Shown: one piece after another, positions 27,688-37,092 of the stretch
Layout of the letters: every line of letters starts with the position of its first letter
How positions within the stretch are numbered: the stretch's first letter is position 1
Assembly (NCBI GenBank): GCA_947590905.1
Contig: CANQCU010000007.1
Location: forward strand, 1-64,000
Origin: an uncultured Clostridia bacterium
GTDB lineage: Bacteria > Bacillota > Clostridia > TANB77 > CAG-508
DNA length: 64,000 nucleotides
Direction of reading: 5' to 3'
Position numbers and translations under genes: made by a program
The notes under the pieces: generated by a model
Seen by the model: the letters and a program-made list of their open reading frames with translations, nothing else
What the model was told of the DNA's origin: nothing
Databases searched by the model: none

Positions 27688-28542
27688 TTATTTCTCTAAT
27701 AAATAATTTTTTCTTTCGAATGTATATGTAGGTATCTTTTCTCTTTTATGCCTTGAAGCATTAAATTTGCTAATAATTATATCTTTTGCATTTTCGTCAG
27801 TTGTTCCTTTTTCTATCATTTCTGCAATTTGTGAATATTTTACTCCTAATTTTTCTTCATCAGTTTGTCCGCCTAATCCATCATTTGGAGCTTTATTCAA
27901 TATTTTTTCTGGAACACCAAGCATTTCTCCTATTTTTAAAACTTCATCTACTGTAAAGTTTGCAATTGGATTAAAGTCATAGCTACTATCTCCCCATTTA
28001 GTTGTATATCCGAACCATTGCTTCGCAAAGATTTCCAGTTCCTATTACCAAATATCCGCATTGTTTGTGCAATTGCATAAAGAGTTGTCATCCTTAATCT
28101 TGGTTTTATGTTAATAGAGGCTTCTTTGGATATTTTGCTTTCTACTTCTGAGTTTAATTTGTTATTATTTGTTATATGATCTAGATTGTTTATTCCGCTC
28201 TTCCAAAATATTTTCATTATTTAGCTTACTTATTCCTCTATTTAATGTGCTTTCTAGCTCTTGATAAGTATTTGTTAAATCTAATTTAATGAATTTTACG
28301 CCAAAAGTATCTGCTACAAGTTTAGCATCTTCAAAATCTGCATTTATTGAATTGCAAGGCATTGATATTGCAAGCACTCTTTCTTTTCCTAATGCTTTTA
28401 CAGCCATTGCAATTACTGTAGCTGAATCTTTTCCTCCACTATTTCCAACGACTACGCCTTTTGCATTTGCTTTTTCCACATAATCTTTTATCCATGCTAT
28501 TGCATTATTTGCTTCTTTTTCTAAGGTATCTTTGTCTAACAT
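27688..28542 (-). CDS. nadE: Ammonia-dependent NAD synthetase, three CGGA +1 sites
   Basis: The joined protein is about 283 residues. It amidates nicotinate adenine dinucleotide to NAD. The ATP-binding P-loop is VVGNSGGKDSATVIAM. In-frame CGGs lie at 28195-28197, 28056-28058 and 28010-28012. Skipping C at each gives ILEE-GINNLDHITNNN, YAIAQTM-GYLVIGTGNLCEA, and AMV-GYTTKWGDSSYDFNPI. The last two are the family's NxxE and substrate motifs (IGT-GN, G-x-x-TK-x-GD). Plain triplets give three unrelated fragments. The glutaminase domain is absent, as in short NadE. Operon with pncB. Confidence 0.94.
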
Positions 28543-28545
28543 TAT

Positions 28546-29433
28546 CTACTTGCCTTCTTTCTTTGAAACGAAGATTTTATTATTTTTTTCTATTATTGTT
28601 TCTACCTCTTCTTTTTCAAGATTTACTACTCTAGCTATTGTTTCTATATCTATTTTTTCTTTATACATATTTAGTATTACTTCTTCTTGCTTTTCTTCTC
28701 TCCCTTTATCATAACCGTATGCCTCTATTGCATGTGAATCTCTTATGTGTTTTAGTCTTAATTCTGCTAAGTATTGTTCTCGTTCATCTTCTTTTATTTT
28801 GTCTAACTCTTCTTTTGCTTTTTTTATATCGCTATTTTCCATCATTTCTTTTTCTCCTATTCTTTCAGGATTTTTTATGAATAACGACCAAAGTATCAAT
28901 TTATCCTTTTTATCTATATCCTTCTCTTTTAACTGTTTTATTAATTTTTCTAGACTTATTATACTTATTTCTAATACGTCTGTCAATATACTTTTTGTGT
29001 ATTCTTCTTCTCGTATTTGCCATCTCGTATGGTATTTTTCTATCTCTTTTATACTTTCTAATTCAAAATCTGCTATTAATATTACTATTGTCTTTTTTAA
29101 CTTATTATAGTCTTCTCCTTCTTTTATTTCTGATGAATATAACTTACTCCAATAAAACATTAACCTTTTTTCTATATCTTTACTTTGTACTACTTGCATC
29201 TCTACATTACATATTGTTCCATTATCTAATCTTGCTCTTACATCTAATATTCCTATTTTATCATCTATTAAATCTTTTTCTAGTATTGTACTTTCATTTA
29301 GTTCTACTGATTTCACCTCCTCTCCTATTACTGCACTTATTAGTCCTCTTGTTATTTCCTCGTTTCCTACTTTTCCAAAAATTCTTTTAAACACATAATC
29401 ATTTGTTGGTACCATTGCCTCGTTTTTCAACAT
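28546..29433 (-). CDS. Rpn-family PD-(D/E)XK recombination nuclease/transposase-like protein
   Basis: About 295 residues. The start MLKNEAMVPTNDYVFKRIFG, LDVRARLDNGTICNVEMQVV and RLMFYWSKLYSSEIKEGEDY are typical of the Rpn/PF12784-like family, with nuclease motif D-x(n)-E-x-Q. The C-terminal part (EREQYLAELRLKHIRDSH, GYDKGREEKQEEVIL) is common in such proteins. Members are often multi-copy, move between genomes and can nick DNA in a RecA-independent way. ATG 29433 is preferred because the ATG at 29439 lies on the ribosome binding site. No terminal repeats seen. Confidence 0.88.
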   Translation of the reverse strand: MLKNEAMVPTNDYVFKRIFGKVGNEEITRGLISAVIGEEVKSVELNESTILEKDLIDDKIGILDVRARLDNGTICNVEMQVVQSKDIEKRLMFYWSKLYSSEIKEGEDYNKLKKTIVILIADFELESIKEIEKYHTRWQIREEEYTKSILTDVLEISIISLEKLIKQLKEKDIDKKDKLILWSLFIKNPERIGEKEMMENSDIKKAKEELDKIKEDEREQYLAELRLKHIRDSHAIEAYGYDKGREEKQEEVILNMYKEKIDIETIARVVNLEKEEVETIIEKNNKIFVSKKEGK

Positions 29434-29629
29434 AAGCATTCTCCTTTCATTATTTAATTTTAAAATTTGATTTTTTTAGGTGAAACCCTCATTGATTTTC
29501 TTTATGTCTCGTCTTAAGTTGTATTTTAATTTTGTCTTTCCTTAAAGTTGTATGAAAAAATATTTTTTCCTAATAATAGCAATTAAACTTTGCTTTTTAG
29601 GTAAATTAGAGCAATTAATTTGCTCTTAT

Positions 29630-29670
29630 AAAAATAAGTAATAAGTTTTAAAACTTACTACTTATTTTTA
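29630..29670 (-). terminator. Terminator after the PAP2 gene
   Basis: AAAAATAAGTAGTAAGTTTT and AAAACTTATTACTTATTTTT form a long stem with T run on the minus strand. The 283-nt gap 29440-29722 also holds a small AGAGCAA-TTAA-TTGCTCT hairpin and two CTTAA(A)GTTGTAT repeats, and no gene. Confidence 0.65.
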
Positions 29671-29722
29671 ACATCTTATCTTTATTTTGTCAATATTCAC
29701 ATTGAAATTTCATAACAATCTT

Positions 29723-30385
29723 CTATATTTTCATTATCAACTTATTTACTGTACTTGTGTATATAATTAAATACGATATTGCAACAAAAAATCCTGCTAA
29801 AACATCACTTGTATAATGTACTCCTAAATATATTCTACTAACTCCAATAAGCACAATTAACAATGATAAAAGTGTAATCAATGTCCATTTAAGATATTTA
29901 TTTTTCACATTCTTATATATCAAATAAATTAAAAATCCATAAAATGCCATGCTTACCATTGAATGTCCTGATGGGAAACTGTATCCTGTTTCATCTATTA
30001 TTCTAAATTCTGTTGGTCTTGGTCTTTGTAATATATTTTTTAGTGAAAAGTTAATTGTTGCTGAAACTGCTAAATTTAAATAAATTGATATTCCAATTCT
30101 TTTATTTTTTATTGCTACAAATAGAATAGTTGCAATTAATATTAAAATTATTGCACTTCCAAAGTTAGTTATAAATTTTGCAATTGGTGTTAGAAAATCA
30201 CATATTATATATTCTGATATAAAATTATATCCTATTACATCTCTTTTCATTATCTCTTGATGAAACACACTTTCTGCAATATCTATAAAACCTACTACGC
30301 AAATAAATAGAATAAACCATTTTAAGTTTTTTATAAAAAATTCTTTTATATTATTTTCTTTTGTTTCTTTAGTTTTTTGCTCCAT
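29723..30385 (-). CDS. PAP2-type membrane phosphatase
   Basis: 220 residues with about six membrane helices. The three PAP2 active-site motifs are clear: K-x6-RP in KNILQRPRP, PSGH in GYSFPSGHSMVSMAFYG, and S-R-x5-H-x3-D in SRIYLGVHYTSDVLAGF. It dephosphorylates a lipid phosphate, perhaps undecaprenyl pyrophosphate or phosphatidic acid; the substrate is not fixed by sequence. The HD phosphatase gene lies 30 nt upstream, so the two may be co-transcribed. Confidence 0.92.
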   Translation of the reverse strand: MEQKTKETKENNIKEFFIKNLKWFILFICVVGFIDIAESVFHQEIMKRDVIGYNFISEYIICDFLTPIAKFITNFGSAIILILIATILFVAIKNKRIGISIYLNLAVSATINFSLKNILQRPRPTEFRIIDETGYSFPSGHSMVSMAFYGFLIYLIYKNVKNKYLKWTLITLLSLLIVLIGVSRIYLGVHYTSDVLAGFFVAISYLIIYTSTVNKLIMKI

Positions 30386-30414
30386 TTTTATCTAATTTTA
30401 CTCCCTAAATTTCT

Positions 30415-30981
30415 TTAAATAGTTTTCATTTCTTCTTCTATTTTATCTTCGCTTTCTCTCATTGCAAGTATTGTTTCTTCAAATAATTTATCTATCTCCC
30501 ATCCTAATTTTTCTGCTCCTTCTCTTATTGTATCTCTTGAACAACCTGCAGCAAACTTTTTATCTTTAAATTTCTTTTTTAAGCTAGATACTTCCATATC
30601 TTTTGTACTATGTGATGGTCTCATTTTAGCTGCTGCCCATATAAGTCCTGTTAATTCATCTGTAGCAAAAAGTATCTTTTCCATTTCATGTTCTGGTTTC
30701 ACATCTGAGCATATTCCATATGCATGGCTACAAATTGCATGTACCATTTCTGGCTCTGCATTTATCTCTTGTAATAACTCTGGAGCTTTTTTGCAATGTT
30801 CTTCTGGATATTTTTCAAAATCAATATCATGTAAAAGTCCAACAAGTCCCCAGAATTCCTCATCATATCCATTTTTTCTTGCAAAATATTTCATAACATT
30901 TTCTACTGTAAGAGCATGTCTTATATGGAATTCTTCTTGATTATACTTTTTTAGCAAATTTATTGCATCTTCTCTATTCAT
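30415..30981 (-). CDS. HD-domain phosphohydrolase
   Basis: 188 residues. HIRHALTVENVMKYFARK and GLLHDIDFEKYPEEHCKKAP carry the H...HD metal site, with later SHAYGI and ATDELTGLIWA. Family members hydrolyse nucleotides or phosphoesters; the substrate is unknown. GGAGGAAAGAAA precedes the ATG. Confidence 0.88.
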   Translation of the reverse strand: MNREDAINLLKKYNQEEFHIRHALTVENVMKYFARKNGYDEEFWGLVGLLHDIDFEKYPEEHCKKAPELLQEINAEPEMVHAICSHAYGICSDVKPEHEMEKILFATDELTGLIWAAAKMRPSHSTKDMEVSSLKKKFKDKKFAAGCSRDTIREGAEKLGWEIDKLFEETILAMRESEDKIEEEMKTI

Positions 30982-31168
30982 TTTCTTTCCTCCATAATTT
31001 TTATTTTTTCTAGTTCAATTTATATTTTTATTAAACTTTTTAATTCTTAATTCATATAATACAAATATATTTTTATATTGTCAAGGAGAAATTTTTATGA
31101 CTCAAAAAGTTGTATTAGAAAAACAAGCTTTAGAAATTGCAATGTTTTAATGTATTACGAATAATCCG

Positions 31169-31198
31169 AAAAAAAGATAGTTTTTTCTATCTTTTTTC
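31169..31198 (-). terminator. Terminator after the M15 peptidase
   Basis: AAAAAAGATAG-6 nt-CTATCTTTTTT. The 5' arm contains the stop codon of the gene. Confidence 0.8.
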
Positions 31199-32018
31199 AA
31201 AATGCTGATAATCTTTTTTGCTCTTCCAATCTCCTCCCCAGCTCCAACCATATTTTGCAAATATCTTATAAATATCATCATTTTTGCTTATTTGATATTT
31301 TTGCTTTAAGCTTCTATCTGCATAAGCTACTGCTGACGCTGGACTTATATTTTCTCCTTCAATATATGGATTATACAGAGGATTTATATCTATTGCCATA
31401 CCTTTAGCATGGTTTGATAAACTCTTTGTTCCTTGAACTTTTCTATAGCAAAAGCATGAAGTATTATTATCTTCCATTGATAGCTCGTCATTTCCACCAT
31501 ATTCGTCTATAAGCTTAATTTTTTCTATTGGGTATCTTATATCATATAGTTCTTTAAAAATGCTTAGTACGTCATTTGCGACTTTTCTATTTACTATCAT
31601 TTCTCCAATATGAGTTTCATTATCAAAACCATAATATGATACTTGTAAATATGAATAATCTTTTATATTAATTTCAGCCTTATCTTTAAGCATAATAGAA
31701 TTTCCAAGCATTTTTTCATATATTTTATCTGGAACTTCGCTTGATACAAATATTGGTTCTGCTAGCTCTATATCTTCATATACTTTTGCATTAGGGCAAA
31801 TTTTTTCATTTGCTTCTATTCTCGGAATAAGATTTTCATTTACTTCTACGGCAGAAATAAGATTTTCATTTGTTTTTACGGCAGAAATAAGATTTTCATT
31901 TATACCTAAGAAATTTCCATCTTTAATGTCTATACCGGTCAATTACCTCTTCATTTATACTTTGCTCTAGGAAAAGTAATTTTGAAAAAACAATCATAAA
32001 AATAAAAAATTTACTCAT
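31187..32018 (-). CDS. M15 D-Ala-D-Ala carboxypeptidase/endopeptidase, one CGGT +1 site
   Basis: About 276 residues when joined. With CGG 31935-31937 skipped by one, the frame extends back to ATG 32018 and adds a membrane anchor (MSKFFIFMIVFSKLLFLEQS); otherwise it would have only a TTG start with no ribosome binding site. A short repeat region follows (NENLISAVK, NENLISAVE, NENLIPRIE, 10-residue units). The M15 domain has YLQVSYYGFDNETHIGEMIV, the metal site SNHAKGMAIDINPLYNPY and the end KKDYQHFEKR. It trims or cuts peptidoglycan peptides outside the membrane. It resembles VanY/M15C enzymes. Confidence 0.9.
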
Positions 32019-32095
32019 ATTAGAATTTATTCCTTAATAAATCTAATATGAGTATAAAATAAATATCATAAGACAAAACATTTAATAAAATCAAA

Positions 32096-34308
32096 TTAAT
32101 TTAATTTTATTCTTTTTAATCTCAACGCATTAAGTATAACTGTTATGCTACTTAATACCATTGCCAAACTTGCAAGCATTGGGTTTATAGTAATTCCAAA
32201 AGGCTTTAAAGCTCCTACTGCTATTGGTATCATAAGTAAGTTATAGAAAAATGCCCAAAATAAGTTTTGTTTTATATTCTTAATAGTTTTCTTACTTATA
32301 TTGATTAAATTTATAATACTTACTAAATCATTTCTTGTAAGAATTACTTCTGATGAATCTATTGCAATATCTGTTCCTGTATTTACACTTACACCAACAT
32401 CACTTACAGTTAAAGCTGGGCTATCGTTTATTCCGTCTCCACACATCATTACAAAGTTATTTTCTGATTTTAATCTCTTTATTGTTTCTGCTTTTTCTGT
32501 TGGCATAACATTTGCAATTACTTTTGTTATTCCTATGTCTTTTGCAATTTTTTCAGCCGTTTTTGCGTTATCCCCTGTAAGCATTATAGTTTGTATTTTG
32601 TTCTTATTTAATTCTGATATTACTTCTTTTGCATTTTCTCTCAGTATGTCATTTACTCCTATTATCGAAATTATTTCTTTGTCTTTTACTACATAAACAA
32701 TGCTATTTCCATTGTTTGAAAGATTTTTCTCGTCTTCAATATGATTATTTGATATTTCGAATTTTTCAAGAATTTTTGAGTTTCCAAGCAAATATTCTGA
32801 ATCTTCTACTTTTGCTTTTATTCCAAGTCCTGCTATATTCTCAAAGTTTTCTACTTCTGATGTTTTTATTTTGTTTTCTTCTAAATAATCTGAAAACGCT
32901 TTTCCAATTGGATGTGTGGATTTTGACTCAATACTTCCGAACTACTCTTAGAAGTTCTTTTTCTTCTATATTGCTATAATTAATTACTTTTGAAATTTTC
33001 AATTTTCCATAAGTTAATGTTCCAGTCTTGTCAAAAACAATAGTATTAACTTTTTGTGCATTTTCTAATATTTCACTTTTCTTTACTAATATTCCGATTT
33101 TCTGCACATAATCCCTCTGCAACAACTATTGCAAGTGGAGTTGCTAAACCCAAACTACAAGGACATGCAACAACTAATACTGTAACAAATGTTGTAAGTG
33201 CATTAGAAATTCCTTGACCTAAAATTAAATATAAAGCAAATGCAATTATTGCTATCAAAATAACTGTTGGTACAAATATTCCTGATACTTTATCTGCTAT
33301 TTTTGCAATAGGTGCTTTTGTATTACTTGCCTCGACAACTAATCTTACTATTTCTGATATCGTTGAATCTCTTCCTATTCTTTCTGCTTCATATTCTATA
33401 TATCCATCATAATTTATACTTCCAGCTATTACTGTGCTTCCAATTTCTTTTGAAACTGGTTTACTTTCTCCTGTTATAAACGACTCATCTAAGTGTGCTT
33501 TTCCAAGCGTAATTTTGCCATCTACTGCAATTTTTTCTCCTGGTTTTGCAACTACTATATCTCCTTTTTTTATTTCATCTAGAGTTACTTCTTTTTCTAC
33601 ACCATCCACCTTTATTACTGCTGAAGAAGGTGTTATTTTTACAAGCTTTTGGATTGCTTCTTTCGTCTTATCTTTGCTTATTCCATCTAAATATCTACCT
33701 AATTTTATAAAATAAATTACTATAGCAGATGACTCAAAGTAAAGGTTCATAACCTGATGTATTTCCCCTGAAAGTACTCTATACATATTATATATGCTAA
33801 ATATAAAGCTTGCTAAAACTCCTATTCCTACTAAAGTATCCATATTAGGTGTTCTGTGTATTAAGTTTTTATAACCATTTTTTAAAATGTCAAAACCATA
33901 GAATAAAAATGCAATAGTAAATAAAAGCAAGACTATCATATAGTTTGTGCTTTGTGTATGTGGATCAAGGAAAGGAATTACCGGCAAATTTATCATATGT
34001 CCCATTGAGATGTACATAAGTAAAATTGCAAGAATTGTAAATATTATAAATTTTATCTTTTCTTTTTTGTTCTTTCCTTCCACTTTTATTTCTTTAAATT
34101 CTCCTAATGATTTAAATCCTGCTTGCTTTACAAACTCATTTAAATTATCTATATTAATTAATTTTTCATCATATTCAATACTGGCATTTGCCATGACTAA
34201 ATTTACACTTGCTTTGCTTATTCCTTTTTGCTTGTTTAGATATTTTTCCAAGCCATTGGAACAAGCAGAGCAAGTCATTCCGTCAATTGCTAGAATTATT
34301 TTTTTCAT
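32096..34308 (-). CDS. copA: Copper-exporting P1B-type ATPase, two CGGA +1 sites
   Basis: The joined protein is about 737 residues. Order of parts: HMA domain with GMTCSAC, membrane helices, actuator FITGESKPV, the CPC metal site in [14 protein letters not shown], phosphorylation motif DKTGTLT, HP in THPIG, and GDGIND. CGG 33094-33096 is skipped in [20 protein letters not shown], and CGG 32937-32939 in [19 protein letters not shown]. Both glycines are family positions. In plain triplets there are three fragments. Last gene of the csoR operon; exports Cu(I). Confidence 0.95.
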
Positions 34309-34321
34309 AAATTAAACTCCT

Positions 34322-34537
34322 TTAATCTATTACTTCATAACCTAAATCGTCAATTTTTCTCTTTAATTCTTCTAAGTCAATATCTCTTCTTAATCCGATT
34401 GTAACTATGTCATGATTGTGATCTGCTTTTACTTCTTCTACACCGTATATTTCTTTTACAGCTTTTTCTACTCTTTCTTCGCAAGATCTACATTTCATGC
34501 CTCTAACTTTAACTACTATTTCCATCATATTTATCAC
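34322..34537 (-). CDS. copZ: Copper chaperone, HMA domain
   Basis: 71 residues, a single heavy-metal-associated domain with metal site MKCRSCEERV. The usual GMTC is RGMKCRSC here. It hands Cu(I) to CopA, encoded 13 nt downstream. The true start is probably the second ATG (MEIVVKVRG) or the first at 34537; both share the CACCTCCT-complement site region. Confidence 0.9.
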   Translation of the reverse strand: MINMMEIVVKVRGMKCRSCEERVEKAVKEIYGVEEVKADHNHDIVTIGLRRDIDLEELKRKIDDLGYEVID

Positions 34538-34547
34538 CTCCTTTAAT

Positions 34548-35303
34548 TTATGACTCTTTTATTATGTCTTTTATTACTTCTCCTGCAATTATAAGTCCTG
34601 CAACAGAAGGAACAAAAGATATACTTCCTGGTACTTGATTTCTAACAGCACATTTCCTCTTTGTATCTGGAGGACATATGCAATTAGTTTTACAACTACT
34701 TTCTATATTATCATCTATTTTTATCGGTTCTTCTTTTGAATATACAACTTTTAAGTTTTCTATTCCTCTTGCTCTTAATTCTTTTCTCATTACCTTTGCA
34801 AGTGGACATACACTAGTTTTATATATATCTGTTACTTCAAATTTCGTTGGGTCAAGCTTATTTCCTGTTCCCATACTTGATATTATTGGAATACCTAAAT
34901 TTTTAGCTCTAACTACTAATTCTATTTTTGCAGTTACTGTATCTACTGTATCAACAATATAGCTAACTGCGCTATCTAATATTTCTTTACTATCTGGCAT
35001 AAAAAATTCTTGAAATACCTCTACTTTTGCATTCGGATTTATATCTAAGATTCTTTCTTTTGCGACTTCTACTTTTGGTTTTCCAATTGTTTTTCTAGTT
35101 GCAATTATTTGTCTATTTAAGTTTGTTAAACAAATCTTATCATCATCTACTAAAATAAAATTTTCTACTCCTGCTCTTACCAATCCTTCTAATACAAAAG
35201 AACCCACTCCACCTATTCCAAATATTGCTACTTTTGCATTATTTAATTTTTCTACTCCTGTTTTTCCAATTAAAAGTTCCGTTCTTGAAAATTGATTTAG
35301 CAT
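34548..35303 (-). CDS. tcdA: tRNA threonylcarbamoyladenosine dehydratase (TcdA/CsdL, ThiF fold)
   Basis: 251 residues of the E1/ThiF family. The adenylation loop is KVAIFGIGGVGSFVLEGLVRAG, then LVDDDKICLTNLNRQ, SYIVDTVDTVTAKIELV and ISSMGTGNKLDPTKFEVTDI. TcdA cyclises t6A37 in tRNAs that read ANN codons. The CPPDTKRKCA segment supplies zinc-type cysteines. It sits inside the copper operon between csoR and copZ, an unusual place for a tRNA enzyme. Confidence 0.9.
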   Translation of the reverse strand: MLNQFSRTELLIGKTGVEKLNNAKVAIFGIGGVGSFVLEGLVRAGVENFILVDDDKICLTNLNRQIIATRKTIGKPKVEVAKERILDINPNAKVEVFQEFFMPDSKEILDSAVSYIVDTVDTVTAKIELVVRAKNLGIPIISSMGTGNKLDPTKFEVTDIYKTSVCPLAKVMRKELRARGIENLKVVYSKEEPIKIDDNIESSCKTNCICPPDTKRKCAVRNQVPGSISFVPSVAGLIIAGEVIKDIIKES

Positions 35304-35349
35304 TTTGATTTCCTTTCTATTTATAGCTAAAATTCATTACATGTTTTTA

Positions 35350-35673
35350 TTATTGCAATTTTTGTATTAATTGAGTTACTTCATCTAGTATATCTAAATT
35401 TCCCATTTGTATTTCATAAGCTACACAATTTTTTAAATGGCTTTCAAGTATAGTATTTCCCAAAGATTGAAGCGATTTACAAACTGCTGAAACTTGAATT
35501 AGGACATCATTGCAATATCTATCATCTGATATCATTTGATTTATTCCTCTAACTTGCCCCTCAATTATATTTAATCTTTTACTTAAATTCTTTTTTTCCT
35601 CTTCTGTCCTATGTGTTTTTTTGCCTTCTGTTATACAACATTTGCCACATTGCTCACAATTCATATTATCCAC
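35350..35673 (-). CDS. csoR: CsoR/FrmR-family copper-sensing repressor
   Basis: 107 residues. The core is a four-helix CsoR (KRLNIIEGQVRGINQMISDD) with the C-H-C copper ligands in DRYCNDVLIQ, ESHLKNC. A short Cys-rich N-terminal extension (MDNMNCEQCGKCCITEGKKT) precedes it, which may add a metal site. It represses the operon until Cu(I) binds. A matching operator is at its own promoter. Confidence 0.94.
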   Translation of the reverse strand: MDNMNCEQCGKCCITEGKKTHRTEEEKKNLSKRLNIIEGQVRGINQMISDDRYCNDVLIQVSAVCKSLQSLGNTILESHLKNCVAYEIQMGNLDILDEVTQLIQKLQ

Positions 35674-35684
35674 CTCATGAGGAA

Positions 35685-35714
35685 ATTATATACCCTATGG
35701 GGGTCTATTGTCAA
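35685..35714 (-). promoter_or_regulatory. csoR promoter with CsoR operator in the spacer
   Basis: Minus strand TTGACA (35714-35709), an 18-nt spacer containing GACCCCCATAGGGTA, TATAAT (35690-35685). The ACCCCCATAGGGTA dyad fits the known CsoR type (TACCC...GGGTA), placed where a repressor would block RNA polymerase. Confidence 0.85.
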
Positions 35715-35781
35715 TAGTAACTATGTATAATTTTTATCTTTATTATTTTGTAAAATGTTTAATTTATTTTGCAATAGATTA

Positions 35782-36900
35782 TTATTTTATCATTCTTAAT
35801 GCTACATCATCTGCCATGTTAGAAAGATTATACAAGAATAAAATATCGGTTATATTATTTTCATCTGCATATTCTGATATATCAGCTTTATAATAACGTG
35901 GATCTATAAAATGTACTTCTTCGTAATTTTGGCATAAAAACTGTGACATTATGTGTGCATAAGAATCCTTTATAACTAATAGTTTTTTGTTATTATCTAC
36001 TTTTGTTTTTATTACAACTTTTGAATAATTTCCATTTAAGAAATAAGAATACTTATCTTTTCCTTTTAGATACTCACTATTAAAAATAGAGTTATATGTT
36101 TCTCCGTCATAATTTCCTTCTACGTTTTGATTTATATCGTTTTTATATACTTCTATCTTATCTTTTCTTTGATTTAGCACTTGTGCTTTTGAGTCAAAAG
36201 TTCCAAGAAATTCTTTCGAAACTGTTTCTCTATCAAATTCTTCTAGCGGAATTGCTGAAATATTTGCCTTTTGGCAAAACTCTAAATACACAATATATGC
36301 TCCATAGCTAGTCATGTGATGGTCTGTCCTAAAATAAATCTGATTCTCTTGATTTTCTAACTGTAAAACATCTGTAACATCAACATTTATTGTATCTTCT
36401 AATTTTTGATAAAATTTATTTATGATTATTTTTTGGTCATCAACTTCTGCATTATTAGGCAATTTTTCTCTATTTATATAAATTGAATTTGGAATTAGCA
36501 TAAAATATATCGGTATTTCTTTATTCTTAGTAAATTCATTTATAGCACTTGCAATTCTATCCAAATTTCTATCATTATCTTCAGTAAACTTAAATTCTTC
36601 AAATAAATATCCGTCTCTTCCAATATAAACTCCGTTATTTTCTGTTTTTCCAGTTGATAGTTGCATAAAAGAATTTAATTTAAGCCAAAAGTTTCTTCCA
36701 ATAAAGTGATCATTTATATAATTATCCATGCTTTCTATATATCTACCAGAGACCAAATCTTTAAAATTAAATTCTGGAATAGTTGCTAAATACCTATTTT
36801 CTTGCTGTGAGAAGCTTTCTGACGGGATTATAAAGTTTAATATTATTAATGATGCCCATACTATAATAAAGATTATGAAAAATATTTTGCTTTTTTTCAA
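35782..36900 (-). CDS. DHHW-family (AlgX/AlgJ-like) cell-surface O-acetylation protein
   Basis: 372 residues. An N-terminal membrane anchor (KIFFIIFIIVWASLIILNFII) precedes the SGNH-like fold. Motifs NRYLATIPEFNFKDLVSGRY, YINDHFIGRNFW, the DHHW-type active site YFRTDHHMTSYGAYIVYLEF and KDSYAHIMSQFLCQNYEEVH are seen. Such proteins finish the transfer of acetyl groups to surface polysaccharide supplied by an MBOAT protein, here the gene upstream. TTG start at 36900 after AAGAAAGGGAGTATC. Confidence 0.88.
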   Translation of the reverse strand: MKKSKIFFIIFIIVWASLIILNFIIPSESFSQQENRYLATIPEFNFKDLVSGRYIESMDNYINDHFIGRNFWLKLNSFMQLSTGKTENNGVYIGRDGYLFEEFKFTEDNDRNLDRIASAINEFTKNKEIPIYFMLIPNSIYINREKLPNNAEVDDQKIIINKFYQKLEDTINVDVTDVLQLENQENQIYFRTDHHMTSYGAYIVYLEFCQKANISAIPLEEFDRETVSKEFLGTFDSKAQVLNQRKDKIEVYKNDINQNVEGNYDGETYNSIFNSEYLKGKDKYSYFLNGNYSKVVIKTKVDNNKKLLVIKDSYAHIMSQFLCQNYEEVHFIDPRYYKADISEYADENNITDILFLYNLSNMADDVALRMIK

Positions 36901-36928
36901 GATAAGATACTCCCTTTCTTTTATTATT

Positions 36929-37074
36929 TTAATATGTGTAATGATTTATTTGCAAGATCTTTGCTGTCGCAATTTCCAATTATATTATGATATGTAAATT
37001 GCTCCATTCGCCCTTCGCTACGCTCCGGTTTATCGCTTACGCAGATCTTGCAAATAAATCATTACACATATTAA
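36929..37074 (+). repeat. Hairpin repeat family 1, copy 2
   Basis: Arms TTAATATGTGTAATGATTTA and complement (over 30 bp including TTTGCAAGATCT) surround a variant core, GTCGCAATTTCC ... ATATGTAAATTGCTCC ... CTTACGCAG. It lies between the two O-acetylation genes, so it is probably inside their transcript. Confidence 0.85.
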
Positions 37075-37092
37075 TTACACTAATAATAATTA

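Noticed and set aside
31097-31150. 17-codon frame MTQKVVLEKQALEIAMF with a GGAG site on the plus strand
   Set aside because: Too short, no similarity and no terminator of its own orientation. It could be a leader peptide or a gene remnant, but I cannot support it.
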